From: Oxalobacteraceae bacterium CAVE-383
GTDB lineage: Bacteria; Pseudomonadota; Gammaproteobacteria; Burkholderiales; Burkholderiaceae_D
Assembly: GCA_004134995.1 (NCBI GenBank)
Contig: REGP01000004.1
Coordinates: 232,190-296,189, forward strand
DNA length: 64,000 nt
Direction of reading: 5' to 3'
Positions 1 to 8,233 of this stretch are shown piece after piece. The position numbers and the translations under genes were made by a program. The first letter of the stretch is position 1. Each line of letters starts with the position of its first letter. The notes beneath the pieces are model-generated. The model searched no databases and was not told the origin of the DNA. It saw only the letters and a program-made list of their open reading frames with translations.

Positions 1-714
1 GGCGCCGGCGATGTCCTGCATTTCGGCGGCCAGGTCATGAAGAACGTGGCCGGCTACGACGTCGCGCGCCTGCTGGCCGGATCGCTGGGCTGCCTGGGTC
101 TGATCCTGGAAGTGTCGATCAAGGTGCTGCCGCTGCCGTTTGCAAGCGCATCCTTGCGTTTTCAGATGGGACAGGCCGAGGCGATCCGCCGGCTCAACGA
201 ATGGGGCGGGCGGCCTTTGCCGATCTCCGCCAGCGCGTGGTGCGATGAGGTGTTGACGCTGCGGTTGTCGGGCGCGCAGGCGGCGGTCGATGCGGCGTGC
301 GTGCAACTGGGCGGCGAACGGCTGGCGCCGGAACAGGCGGCAGCATTCTGGCGCGATCTGCGCGAACAGCGGCTGGCCTTTTTCGATCCGGCGAATTTCG
401 ACGCGGCGCCGCTGTGGCGCTTGTCGGTGCCGTCGGCCGGCGTGCCGATCGCCAGTCCCGGCATGGGCCCTACGCTGATCGAATGGGGCGGCGCGCAGCG
501 CTGGCTGCGCGAGCCGGCCGACGTCGATGCGGCACGCATGCGGGCCATTGCCGCGGCGGCGGGCGGGCATGCCGCCATGTTCAGGGGCGGCGACAAGGAG
601 CAGGGCGTCTTTCAGCCGCTGCAGCCGGCGGTCGAAAAAATCCATCGCAAGCTGAAAGCCAGCTTCGACCCCAACGGCATTTTCAATTGCGGCCGCATGT
701 ATCCGCGGCTGTAA
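1..714 (+). CDS. glcE: Glycolate oxidase FAD-binding subunit GlcE (C-terminal part, cut by window edge)
   Basis: GlcE is the second FAD-binding subunit of glycolate oxidase, which oxidises glycolate to glyoxylate together with GlcD and GlcF. The reading frame is open from base 1, so the start lies outside the window; 237 residues are visible. The segment GGQVMKNVAGYDVARL followed by LLAGSLGCLGLI is the characteristic FAD-domain core of GlcE, and the protein ends with a typical flavoprotein-oxidase tail (FDPNGIFNCGRMYPRL). The gene is followed after 17 nt by glcF, as in glcDEF operons, so glcD is probably just upstream. Internal ATGs do not matter here because the frame clearly continues upstream. 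Confidence 0.93.
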   Translation, partial: GAGDVLHFGGQVMKNVAGYDVARLLAGSLGCLGLILEVSIKVLPLPFASASLRFQMGQAEAIRRLNEWGGRPLPISASAWCDEVLTLRLSGAQAAVDAACVQLGGERLAPEQAAAFWRDLREQRLAFFDPANFDAAPLWRLSVPSAGVPIASPGMGPTLIEWGGAQRWLREPADVDAARMRAIAAAAGGHAAMFRGGDKEQGVFQPLQPAVEKIHRKLKASFDPNGIFNCGRMYPRL

Positions 715-731
715 TTTCAATCAAAACGACC

Positions 732-2027
732 ATGCAAACCAATCTCGCCGATTTCATTCGCGATACCGCCGAAGGCCAGGAAGCCGACGCCATCCTGCGC
801 AGCTGCGTTCACTGCGGCTTCTGCACCGCGACCTGCCCGACCTATCAATTGCTGGGTGACGAACTGGACGGCCCGCGCGGCCGCATCTATCTGATGAAGC
901 AGGTACTGGAAGGCGCGCCTGCCACTGCCAGCACGCAATTGCATCTGGATCGCTGCCTGACCTGCCGCAGTTGCGAGAGCACCTGCCCTTCCGGCGTGCA
1001 ATACGGCCGGCTGGTCGATATCGGCCGCAAGATCGTGGACGATCAGGTGGCGCGGCCGTTCGGGCAACGCGTGCTGCGCACGGTTCTGAAGGAAGTATTG
1101 CCGCGCAAATGGCTGTTTGCGCCGGCCATGAAAATGGGCCAGACGCTGCGTCCGCTGTTGCCGCGCACGCTGAAAAACAAGGTTCCGGCGGCGCGGCCGC
1201 ATGGCGCGTGGCCGCGGCGCGAACATGGGCGCAAGATGCTGTTGCTGGAAGGCTGCGTCCAGCCGTCGATGTCGCCGAACATCAACCATGCGACGGCGCG
1301 CGTGTTCGATGCGCTGGATGTGCAATTGCTGGTCGCGCCGAAGGCCGGCTGCTGCGGGGCGATTCGCTATCATCTGGACGATCATGACGGCGGCCTGGAC
1401 GATATGCGGCGCAATATCGACGCATGGTGGCCGTATATCGAAAACGGCCGCGTGGAAGCGATTCTGATGAATGCATCCGGCTGCGGCGCGATGGTAAAGG
1501 AATACGGGCAATTGCTGATGCACGATCACGCCTATGCCGACAAGGCCAGACGCATTTCGGCGCTGGCGAAGGATATCAGCGAAGTGCTGCCGGACTTCGC
1601 GGCGCAATTGCGGCAATTGCAGCTGTTGCGGCAGTTGCGCCAGCCGGCTTCAGGCAGGGCGCGCGTCGCCTATCATCCGCCTTGCACTTTGCAGCACGGC
1701 CAGAAAATCCGCGGCAAGGTGGAGGCGATATTGCGCGATATCGGCGTGGACGTGCATCTGTGCGCCGACAGCCATTTATGCTGCGGTTCGGCCGGCACGT
1801 ATTCGGTGCTGCAGCCGGCCTTGTCCTACCAGCTGCGCGACAACAAGCTGGCCAGCCTCCAGGCTGTCGCGCCCGATGTCATCGTTTCCGGCAACATCGG
1901 CTGCCTCGCGCATTTGCAGTCCGGCACGCAGACGCCGGTGCGGCACTGGATCGAATTGATCGATCAGGCGCTGGCGGAGGGCGCGCCTGAAGCCGTGCCT
2001 GGAACCGATTCCGCCAGCAACCCCTGA
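732..2027 (+). CDS. glcF: Glycolate oxidase iron-sulfur subunit GlcF
   Basis: This is the iron-sulfur subunit of glycolate oxidase, carrying electrons from the flavin subunits. The 431-residue product starts MQTNLADFI. It has two ferredoxin-type [4Fe-4S] motifs in the N-terminal third (CVHCGFCTATCP and CLTCRSCESTCP) and two CCG-type cysteine motifs in the C-terminal part (GCCGAIRYH and LCCGSAGTYS). The frame stays open far upstream, but the Met at 732 lies just after the glcE stop and begins the family sequence. Its last 64 bp overlap the 3' end of the convergent glutathione peroxidase gene. Confidence 0.95.
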   Translation: MQTNLADFIRDTAEGQEADAILRSCVHCGFCTATCPTYQLLGDELDGPRGRIYLMKQVLEGAPATASTQLHLDRCLTCRSCESTCPSGVQYGRLVDIGRKIVDDQVARPFGQRVLRTVLKEVLPRKWLFAPAMKMGQTLRPLLPRTLKNKVPAARPHGAWPRREHGRKMLLLEGCVQPSMSPNINHATARVFDALDVQLLVAPKAGCCGAIRYHLDDHDGGLDDMRRNIDAWWPYIENGRVEAILMNASGCGAMVKEYGQLLMHDHAYADKARRISALAKDISEVLPDFAAQLRQLQLLRQLRQPASGRARVAYHPPCTLQHGQKIRGKVEAILRDIGVDVHLCADSHLCCGSAGTYSVLQPALSYQLRDNKLASLQAVAPDVIVSGNIGCLAHLQSGTQTPVRHWIELIDQALAEGAPEAVPGTDSASNP

Positions 2028-2491
2028 ATGTCGCCGATCAAATCCTGCGGCTTGGTGGTCGGCGCATAGCGGTTGAAAATGCTGCCGTCGCGCCGCACCA
2101 GGAATTTGGTGAAATTCCATTTGATGGCTTGCGTGCCAAGGATGCCCGGCGCGCCGGCCTTCAGGAAATCGAACAGCGGATCGGCGTGGTCGCCATTGAC
2201 GTCGATTTTGGCAAACAGCGGAAAACGCACGCCGTAATTGGTCTCGCAAAATTCGCCGATGGCCGCGGCGTCGCCCGGCTCCTGTTCGCCGAACTGGTTG
2301 CAAGGGAAGGCCAGCACCTCCAGCCCCTGCGCGGCAAATTGCGCATACAGCGCCTGCAGTCCTTGGTATTGCGGCGTAAACCCGCATTTGCTGGCTGTGT
2401 TTACAATCAGCAGGACCTTGCCGCGATATTGCGCCAGGCTGGTCCGGCTGCCGTCGGGCAGTTGCACATCGAAATCGGTGACTTTGCTCAT
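1964..2491 (-). CDS. Glutathione peroxidase family protein (Cys-type)
   Basis: This is a thiol peroxidase of the GPx family (BtuE/Gpx type), reducing hydroperoxides with glutathione or thioredoxin. The product is 175 residues. The active-site segment is NTASKCGFTPQY with cysteine rather than selenocysteine. The partner Gln lies in FPCNQFGEQEP and the Trp-Asn pair in KWNFTKFLV, so the catalytic set is complete. The last 20 or so residues (SVPGTASGAPSASA) are low complexity and are encoded in the stretch that overlaps the 3' end of glcF. Such a tail may have arisen when an original stop was lost. Confidence 0.93.
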   Translation of the reverse strand: MSKVTDFDVQLPDGSRTSLAQYRGKVLLIVNTASKCGFTPQYQGLQALYAQFAAQGLEVLAFPCNQFGEQEPGDAAAIGEFCETNYGVRFPLFAKIDVNGDHADPLFDFLKAGAPGILGTQAIKWNFTKFLVRRDGSIFNRYAPTTKPQDLIGDIQGLLAESVPGTASGAPSASA

Positions 2492-2539
2492 GGTGTCCTT
2501 GTGGAAAAAAGCGTGGAAAGATGGGCCGGCGAGGTAATT

Positions 2540-3652
2540 TTAAATCGGAAAGTTATCGGGATGGCGCGCCACGGCGCGCGCGGTTTCCGCCGGAATCGCC
2601 TGTTGCTGCACCAGTTTCGCCAGATGCTGGTCCAGTGTCTGCATACCGAGGCTGCCGCCGGTTTGCAGCGCCGAATACATCTGCGCCACCTTGCCTTCGC
2701 GGATCAGGTTGCGGATCGCCGGCGTGCCGAGCATGATTTCGTAGGCTGCAATCCGGCCGGAGCCGGCGTTGGCGCCGGCGCTGCCACTGCGCCGCACCAG
2801 CAACTGCGAGATGACGCCTTGCAGCGATTCCGACAGCATGGTGCGCACCATGTCTTTTTCCGGGCCCGGAAAGGCATCGACCAATCGGTCGACCGACTTG
2901 ACCGCCGATCCCGTATGCAGCGTCGCCAGCACCAGATGGCCGGTTTCGGCCGCGCTCAGGGCCAGCCGGATGCTGTCCAGATCGCGCAGTTCGCCGACCA
3001 TGATGACGTCCGGATCGGCGCGCAGGGCCGAACGCAATGCCGCGGCGAAACACGCCGTATGGCGGCCGGCTTCGCGCTGGTTGATCAGGCTGCTCAGCGG
3101 CCGGTGAATGAATTCGATGGGATCTTCGATGGTAATCACGTGGGCGCTGCGGCGGCGGTTGATGTGATCGATCATCGCCGCCAGCGTGGTCGATTTGCCC
3201 GAGCCGGTGGGGCCGGTAACCAGGACCAGGCCGTTCTGCTTCAGCGCCAATTGGCCGAACAGCGCCGGGCAGCCGAGTTGTTCCAGTGTCGGCACGGTGG
3301 CGGCGATGTGGCGGAATACGGCCGCGGCGCCGCGCTGCTGATTGAAGGCATTGACGCGAAAGCGCGCCGGAGCATCCGTGTCCGTATTCTCGGCCGTGTC
3401 CGCAGCCGCCATATCCGGCGTATCCCTGGCCGTAAAGGAAAAATCGCATTCCAGATGCGTGTCGTAGTGCAGGCGCTGGGCGTCGTTCATGACGTTATAC
3501 AGCAGCGCATGGACGTCCTTGTGCGAGAGCGCCGGCAAATCGGTTTTTACGATTTCACCGTCTACCCGCAGCAGCGGCGGCAAGCCGGCCGAAAGATGCA
3601 GATCGGAGGCCTTGTTCAGGATCGAAAAGGCGAGAAGTTCGGCAATGTTCAT
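2540..3652 (-). CDS. pilT: Type IV pilus retraction ATPase PilT
   Basis: PilT is the cytoplasmic hexameric ATPase that depolymerises type IV pili and powers twitching. The product is 370 residues. Features: N-terminal MNIAELLAFSILNKASDLHLSAG, Walker A GPTGSGKST at about 147-155, Asp-box VITIEDPIEF near 172, Walker B/His box region LVLATLHTGSA, and the PilT-specific AIRNLIREGKVAQM motif that separates it from PilU. Compared with the usual length of about 345 residues there is an acidic insertion near residues 75-93 (around DMAAADTAENTDTD), before RFRVNAFNQQRG. It is divergent from yggS-proC, a common arrangement in proteobacteria. Confidence 0.94.
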   Translation of the reverse strand: MNIAELLAFSILNKASDLHLSAGLPPLLRVDGEIVKTDLPALSHKDVHALLYNVMNDAQRLHYDTHLECDFSFTARDTPDMAAADTAENTDTDAPARFRVNAFNQQRGAAAVFRHIAATVPTLEQLGCPALFGQLALKQNGLVLVTGPTGSGKSTTLAAMIDHINRRRSAHVITIEDPIEFIHRPLSSLINQREAGRHTACFAAALRSALRADPDVIMVGELRDLDSIRLALSAAETGHLVLATLHTGSAVKSVDRLVDAFPGPEKDMVRTMLSESLQGVISQLLVRRSGSAGANAGSGRIAAYEIMLGTPAIRNLIREGKVAQMYSALQTGGSLGMQTLDQHLAKLVQQQAIPAETARAVARHPDNFPI

Positions 3653-3730
3653 TTATAATCCCAGGCTTACAGCCACGCGCCACGGCCAAGTTCATTGATG
3701 CATAACATCGCTGGAACGCATTTTCAAATT

Positions 3731-4438
3731 ATGTCCCTAATCGCTTCCAACCTGCAAGCCGTCCATCAGCAAATCGCACGCGCCGCAAGCGCCGCCGGGC
3801 GCGCCCCGGACGGCATTCGCCTGCTCGCCGTCTCCAAGACCTTCGGCGCCGATGCCGTGCTGGAGGCCTGGCGCGCAGGCCAGCTCGCCTTTGGCGAAAG
3901 CTATCTGCAGGAAGCTTTGGCCAAGATAAACATCATCGATACCGCCATTGCGCTGGCCCGGAAAAAGGCGCCGCCGGAATGGCATTTCATCGGGCCGATA
4001 CAAAGTAATAAGACCCGTCCTATAGCCGAGAATTTCTCCTGGGTGCATTCGGTGGAGCGCGAAAAGATCGCGCGGCGTCTGTCGGAGCAGCGGCCGGCGC
4101 ATCTGCCGCCGCTGAATCTTTGCCTGCAGGTCAACATCAGCGGCGAAGACAGTAAAAGCGGCGCGGCGCCGGAAGAAGCGGAGGCCATCGCCAGGGAGAT
4201 CGCCGCCTTGCCGAATATCCGGCTGCGCGGCCTGATGGCGATTCCCGCGCCGACCGACGATCCGCTACAGCAGCGCGCGGCCTATCGCCCCTTGCGCGAA
4301 TTGTTCGAGCGCCTGAATGCGCAAGGCATGGCGCTCGATACGCTGTCGATGGGCATGTCGGCCGATCTGGCCGCGGCAGTCGCGGAGGGCTCGACCATGC
4401 TGCGCATCGGCAGCGCCATTTTCGGCGGCCGGACCTGA
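3731..4438 (+). CDS. yggS: YggS/PLPBP family pyridoxal-phosphate homeostasis protein
   Basis: YggS proteins bind pyridoxal 5'-phosphate without a known catalytic turnover and keep B6 and amino-acid pools balanced. The 235-residue product starts MSLIASNLQAVHQQI. The PLP lysine is in LLAVSKTFGAD, with downstream family motifs AFGESYLQEAL, WHFIGPIQSNKTR, LCLQVNISGEDSKSG and LSMGMSADLAAAVAEGSTMLRIG. In-frame ATGs exist at 3695 and 3698, but the Met at 3731 matches the family start. No strong Shine-Dalgarno sequence is visible for any of them. The gene precedes proC, which also handles amino-acid metabolism. Confidence 0.94.
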   Translation: MSLIASNLQAVHQQIARAASAAGRAPDGIRLLAVSKTFGADAVLEAWRAGQLAFGESYLQEALAKINIIDTAIALARKKAPPEWHFIGPIQSNKTRPIAENFSWVHSVEREKIARRLSEQRPAHLPPLNLCLQVNISGEDSKSGAAPEEAEAIAREIAALPNIRLRGLMAIPAPTDDPLQQRAAYRPLRELFERLNAQGMALDTLSMGMSADLAAAVAEGSTMLRIGSAIFGGRT

Positions 4439-4471
4439 ATTATTTTTTACTTCATTCATTAAGGATTCATC

Positions 4472-5284
4472 GTGAAAATCAGCTTCATTGGCGGCGGCAA
4501 CATGGCCGGCGCACTGATCGCCGGACTGGCAAACAAACTGACCCCGGGCGCGAATATCCATGTGGTCGATCCGAATGCCGCCGCGCTGCAATCGCTGCGC
4601 ACACAGTTCGGCGTAACGACGGCGCAGGATTTCGGTCAGGCGCTGGCTGATTGCGAGGTTATCGTGCTGGCGGTGAAGCCGGACAAGATGCGCGAAGTGC
4701 TGGCGGCGTTGCAGCCGTTCCTGTCGGGCCAGTTGCTGTTGTCGATCGCCGCGGGCATCCGCATCGCCGATCTGTCGCGCTGGGCCAATGGCCATCAGGC
4801 GGTGGTGCGCGCGATGCCGAATACCCCGGCGCTGATCGGGCAGGGCATTACCGGCCTGGTGGCGATGCCGGCGGTCTCGCAGGCGCAGCGCGAAGTCGCC
4901 GATCAGATATTAACGGCGGTGGGCGCGACGGTATGGCTGGAAGACGAGAATCTGATCGATGCCGTGACGGCCGTATCGGGCAGCGGCCCGGCCTATGTGT
5001 TTTATTTCATTGAAGCCATGCAGCAGGCGGCCCAGGAACTGGGGCTCAGCGCCGAGCAGGGCATCGCGCTGGCCAAGGCCACGTTCGCGGGCGCGTCGCA
5101 ATTGGCGGTACGTTCGTCCGAACCGGTTTCGCTGCTGCGCGAACGCGTGACGTCCAAGGGCGGCACCACGTATGCGGCATTGACCAGCATGGAAGAAAGC
5201 GGCGTCAAGCCGCTGATCGTCAAGGCGGTGAAGGCGGCGGCGGCGCGCGGAAAAAGCCTGGGCGATGAATTGGGGCGGGATTAA
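4472..5284 (+). CDS. proC: Pyrroline-5-carboxylate reductase
   Basis: ProC catalyses the last step of proline synthesis, the NAD(P)H reduction of 1-pyrroline-5-carboxylate. The 270-residue product starts at a GTG codon preceded by AAGGA at a good distance. The dinucleotide-binding motif FIGGGNMAGALI is at the N-terminus. VKPDKMREVL, MPNTPALIGQGITGL and the signature segment around VTSKGGTTYAAL in the C-terminal dimer domain confirm the family. It lies 33 nt after yggS on the same strand. Its stop is only 3 nt from the convergent pentapeptide gene. Confidence 0.96.
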   Translation: MKISFIGGGNMAGALIAGLANKLTPGANIHVVDPNAAALQSLRTQFGVTTAQDFGQALADCEVIVLAVKPDKMREVLAALQPFLSGQLLLSIAAGIRIADLSRWANGHQAVVRAMPNTPALIGQGITGLVAMPAVSQAQREVADQILTAVGATVWLEDENLIDAVTAVSGSGPAYVFYFIEAMQQAAQELGLSAEQGIALAKATFAGASQLAVRSSEPVSLLRERVTSKGGTTYAALTSMEESGVKPLIVKAVKAAAARGKSLGDELGRD

Positions 5285-5287
5285 GGA

Positions 5288-6292
5288 TCAGACTGCTTCC
5301 ACATTGCCGGCTTCATCGTCCGTAAAATCCGTCAGGTAATCGCTGTCCGAATCGTCGCCGTGCGTCTGGGATAACGGGTGCAGAAAATGATAAATCGGAT
5401 GCCGCAAATTGTCCCGGAGCATATGGTCCAGAGGCGCCGGCAATAGTCCTTTGCGGAGTGCGTAGGCGCCATCTTTTCCGACCGTGTAGGGACCTATATC
5501 CAATCCGATGTCATTCAGGTAGGCGCCATCGAAATTGGCGTCCTCCAGATTGTTTTCGTCGGTGCTGAACGTGAGGCCGCTCAAGTTGGCGCCCGCCAGA
5601 TTGGCGTTGCGGAACAATGTATTTTTGACATCGCTGCCGGCCAGGTCGGCGCCCTCCATGTCCGCGTAACTCACATCCGCATGCGTCAGATCGCACTCGC
5701 GTACGACTGTGTTTTTCATATTGCAGCCGAACAGGATGGCGCCGTAAAAATCGATGCCGCTCAGATCCATACCGCTCAGGTCCGTATGAGACAGATCGGC
5801 TGCCACCATTTCCATTGTGTTGACCGCCCATGCCAGGCATTGCTTCGGCCAATGGAAGGGCGCATCGGACGGATCGATCCCGCTGGCCGGATGGCGCTGT
5901 TCCAGCAGCGCCTGCCAGTGGCCTTCGCCGCTTGCATCCACATAGCGGTCGATGTCCTGGACCAGATCGTCATCCGTATTGCCGAGAACCTTGCATATTG
6001 TGCGGTTTATGCAATCGGGATCGGGCAGCAGCGATTGATGCCGTTCGTACACACTGAATGGTCTGGTTTTGCCCGCATATATTTCCGATGCCGCGTCCGG
6101 CCAAAGATTTTTGCGGCAGACCAGCCAATGGCAAAGTTCTTCCAGTTCAGCACGCTTGTAGAAGGGTGCGCGCCGCAGCGCGTGATCCAGATCGGCGGCG
6201 AGATTTGGGGTTGATGCGGATGCGGTTGGTGAAGGGTTTGCTGGATACGGCGAAGTGACGGTAAAAAAGGAAAACAGGGATTGCCCGAGCAT
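5288..6292 (-). CDS. Pentapeptide-repeat protein, candidate secreted effector
   Basis: The protein has 334 residues. Residues 1-35 are Ser/Pro/Thr-rich without a classical signal peptide (MLGQSLFSFFTVTSPYPANP). A charged helical region follows (DLDHALRRAPFYKRAELEELCHWL). A block of about 85 residues, roughly 165-250, consists of pentapeptide repeats of the A(D/N)LXX type (DLSHT DLSGM DLSGI, DLTHA DVSYA DMEGA DLAGS, NANLAGANLSGL), which form a right-handed quadrilateral beta helix. The tail is acidic (DDSDSDYLTDFTDDEAG). Overall layout resembles type III effectors such as PipB, but this is inference. It starts 8 nt after the ubiA stop on the same strand, with no clear Shine-Dalgarno, so translation may be coupled. 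A cytoplasmic role for the repeat domain is equally possible. Confidence 0.75.
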   Translation of the reverse strand: MLGQSLFSFFTVTSPYPANPSPTASASTPNLAADLDHALRRAPFYKRAELEELCHWLVCRKNLWPDAASEIYAGKTRPFSVYERHQSLLPDPDCINRTICKVLGNTDDDLVQDIDRYVDASGEGHWQALLEQRHPASGIDPSDAPFHWPKQCLAWAVNTMEMVAADLSHTDLSGMDLSGIDFYGAILFGCNMKNTVVRECDLTHADVSYADMEGADLAGSDVKNTLFRNANLAGANLSGLTFSTDENNLEDANFDGAYLNDIGLDIGPYTVGKDGAYALRKGLLPAPLDHMLRDNLRHPIYHFLHPLSQTHGDDSDSDYLTDFTDDEAGNVEAV

Positions 6293-6300
6293 TGATTAAC

Positions 6301-7161
6301 CTAGGTGTGACTAAAAAAATAATCCAGCGCAACGCCCGCGAACACCGCCGCGCCCAGCCAGTTATTGTGGCGGAACGCCTTGAAGCAGCGCATGCGGTCA
6401 CGGCCGCGGATCAGATAATAGTGATAGACGGCGCAGCCAAGCGCAACCGCGATGCCGGCAAGGAACCAGCCGCGCAGCCCGTAATGCCAGCCCACGCCCA
6501 GCGTAATGGCCAGCGTCGCCGCATAGCACAGCATGACCGCCGCGACATCGTAGCGGCCAAATGTAATTGCCGAAGTCTTCAGACCCAGCTTCAGATCGTC
6601 GTCGCGGTCGACCATTGCATATTCGGTATCGTAAGCCAGCGCCCAGAACACATTCCCGGCCAGCAGCAGCCATGCGGCCGGCGGCAAATCGTTTTGCACG
6701 GCGGCAAACGCCATCGGAATGCCGAAGCCGAAGGCAATGCCAAGATACGCCTGCGGCAGCGCGAAAAAACGTTTGAAATAGGGATAGCTGGCCGCGATGG
6801 CGACCGCCGCCAGCGACAACTGTTTGGTCAGTGCGTTGAGCGGCCAGATCAGCGCGAACGACGCCAGCGCCAGCACGGCGGCGACCGCCACCGCTTCCCA
6901 TGCCTTGATCTTGCCGGCGGTCAGCGGCCGCGCCGCGGTGCGTTTGACGTGACGGTCGAAATCGCGGTCGGCGAAATCGTTGATCGCGCAGCCGGCCGCG
7001 CGCATCAGCACGGTGCCGACGCAGAACACCAGAAAAAGATGCGGGGAGGGATGTCCGTCCGAGGCCAGCCACAAGGCGATGAGCGTTGGCCACAGCAGCA
7101 GCAGTATGCCGATCGGCTTGTCGAAGCGGGTCAGGTAAATATACTGTTTCAGGCGATCCAT
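6301..7161 (-). CDS. ubiA: 4-hydroxybenzoate octaprenyltransferase UbiA
   Basis: UbiA attaches the polyprenyl tail to 4-hydroxybenzoate in ubiquinone synthesis and sits in the inner membrane. The 286-residue product carries both Asp-rich prenyl-diphosphate motifs, [20 protein letters not shown] near residue 70 and [16 protein letters not shown] near 190. It has around eight hydrophobic segments. It starts 9 nt after the oxyR stop on the same strand, so the two are likely co-transcribed. The order recG, oxyR, ubiA is usual in betaproteobacteria. Confidence 0.96.
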   Translation of the reverse strand: MDRLKQYIYLTRFDKPIGILLLLWPTLIALWLASDGHPSPHLFLVFCVGTVLMRAAGCAINDFADRDFDRHVKRTAARPLTAGKIKAWEAVAVAAVLALASFALIWPLNALTKQLSLAAVAIAASYPYFKRFFALPQAYLGIAFGFGIPMAFAAVQNDLPPAAWLLLAGNVFWALAYDTEYAMVDRDDDLKLGLKTSAITFGRYDVAAVMLCYAATLAITLGVGWHYGLRGWFLAGIAVALGCAVYHYYLIRGRDRMRCFKAFRHNNWLGAAVFAGVALDYFFSHT

Positions 7162-7170
7162 TGCTTGCCG

Positions 7171-8118
7171 TCAGCCTTCGATCACCGCCGCGTCACGCAG
7201 CATCTGCGCACCGTTCAGATTGCAGGACAGCACCGCCTGCCGCACGGCTTCGATGGCGGCATGGCGGGTGAAGCTCTTGCGCCAGGCGATCACCACGCGG
7301 CGCGACGGCAGCGGCTGGGTGAACGGCACATAGCGCAGCATGCCGTCCTTGTCGTTCATGTCCGGGATCGAGCCTTTCGGCAGCACGGTGATGCCGATGC
7401 CGGAGGCGACCATATGGCGGATGGTTTCCAGCGACGATCCTTCGAAACTGCGCGCGATGCCGTCGCCGGCGGTGGAAAAGCGCGACATTTCGGGACAGAC
7501 TTCCAGCACCTGGTCGCGGAAGCAGTGGCCATTGCCCAGCAGCAGCATGGTTTCGTTCTTCAGTTCATGCGCATCGATCGCCGCGCGACCGGCCCACTGA
7601 TGATGCTTCGGCAGCGCCACCACGAATTCCTCGTCGTACAGTGGCTGCACCGTGAGGCCGTGTTCGGGGAACGGCAGCGCCATGATGGCGGCGTCGAGTT
7701 CGCCCTGGCGCAGCAGCTCGATCAGGCGCACAGTGAAATTTTCCTGCAGGATCAGCGGCATCTGCGGCACCTGCTCGATCATGGTCTTGACCAGCGGCGG
7801 CAGCAGGTAGGGACCGATGGTGTAGATGATGCCGAGCCGCAGCGGCCCCGACAGCGGATCCTTGTTCTGGCTGGCGATTTCCTTGATGGCGGCGGTCTGT
7901 TCCAGCACGCGTTCGGCCTGGGCCACGATTTGCGCGCCCAGCGGGGTGACGGAGATCTCCGTGCCGCCGCGTTCGAAGATGATGACGCCCAATTCATCTT
8001 CCAGTTTCTTGATGGCGACCGATAACGTGGGCTGGGCGACAAAACAGGCTTCGGCGGCATGGCCGAAATGTTTTTCGCGGGCAACGGCGACGATATATTT
8101 GAGTTCGGTAAGTGTCAT
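7171..8118 (-). CDS. oxyR: Hydrogen peroxide-sensing LysR-type regulator OxyR
   Basis: OxyR activates antioxidant genes when peroxide forms a disulfide between two cysteines. The 315-residue product begins MTLTELKYIVAVAREKHFGHAAEAC, the usual OxyR helix-turn-helix start. A longer frame with an upstream Met exists but adds nothing from the family. The redox cysteines are Cys199 and Cys208 in NGHCFRDQVLEVC, at the same numbers as in E. coli OxyR. The gene lies between recG (115 nt upstream) and ubiA (9 nt downstream), all on the minus strand. Confidence 0.96.
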   Translation of the reverse strand: MTLTELKYIVAVAREKHFGHAAEACFVAQPTLSVAIKKLEDELGVIIFERGGTEISVTPLGAQIVAQAERVLEQTAAIKEIASQNKDPLSGPLRLGIIYTIGPYLLPPLVKTMIEQVPQMPLILQENFTVRLIELLRQGELDAAIMALPFPEHGLTVQPLYDEEFVVALPKHHQWAGRAAIDAHELKNETMLLLGNGHCFRDQVLEVCPEMSRFSTAGDGIARSFEGSSLETIRHMVASGIGITVLPKGSIPDMNDKDGMLRYVPFTQPLPSRRVVIAWRKSFTRHAAIEAVRQAVLSCNLNGAQMLRDAAVIEG

Positions 8119-8233
8119 AGCGCTTATGTTCGCACAAGCGGCGGCAAAATGTTTGAAAAGCATCGATCCGGCCGTTTTTTACCCCGGTACGCCTGGGGCT
8201 CATCCCGGCCGAATCTGATTTCTCCGATTGGCG

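Noticed and set aside
1964..2491. Selenocysteine in the glutathione peroxidase
   Set aside because: The active-site codon is for Cys and there is no in-frame TGA.
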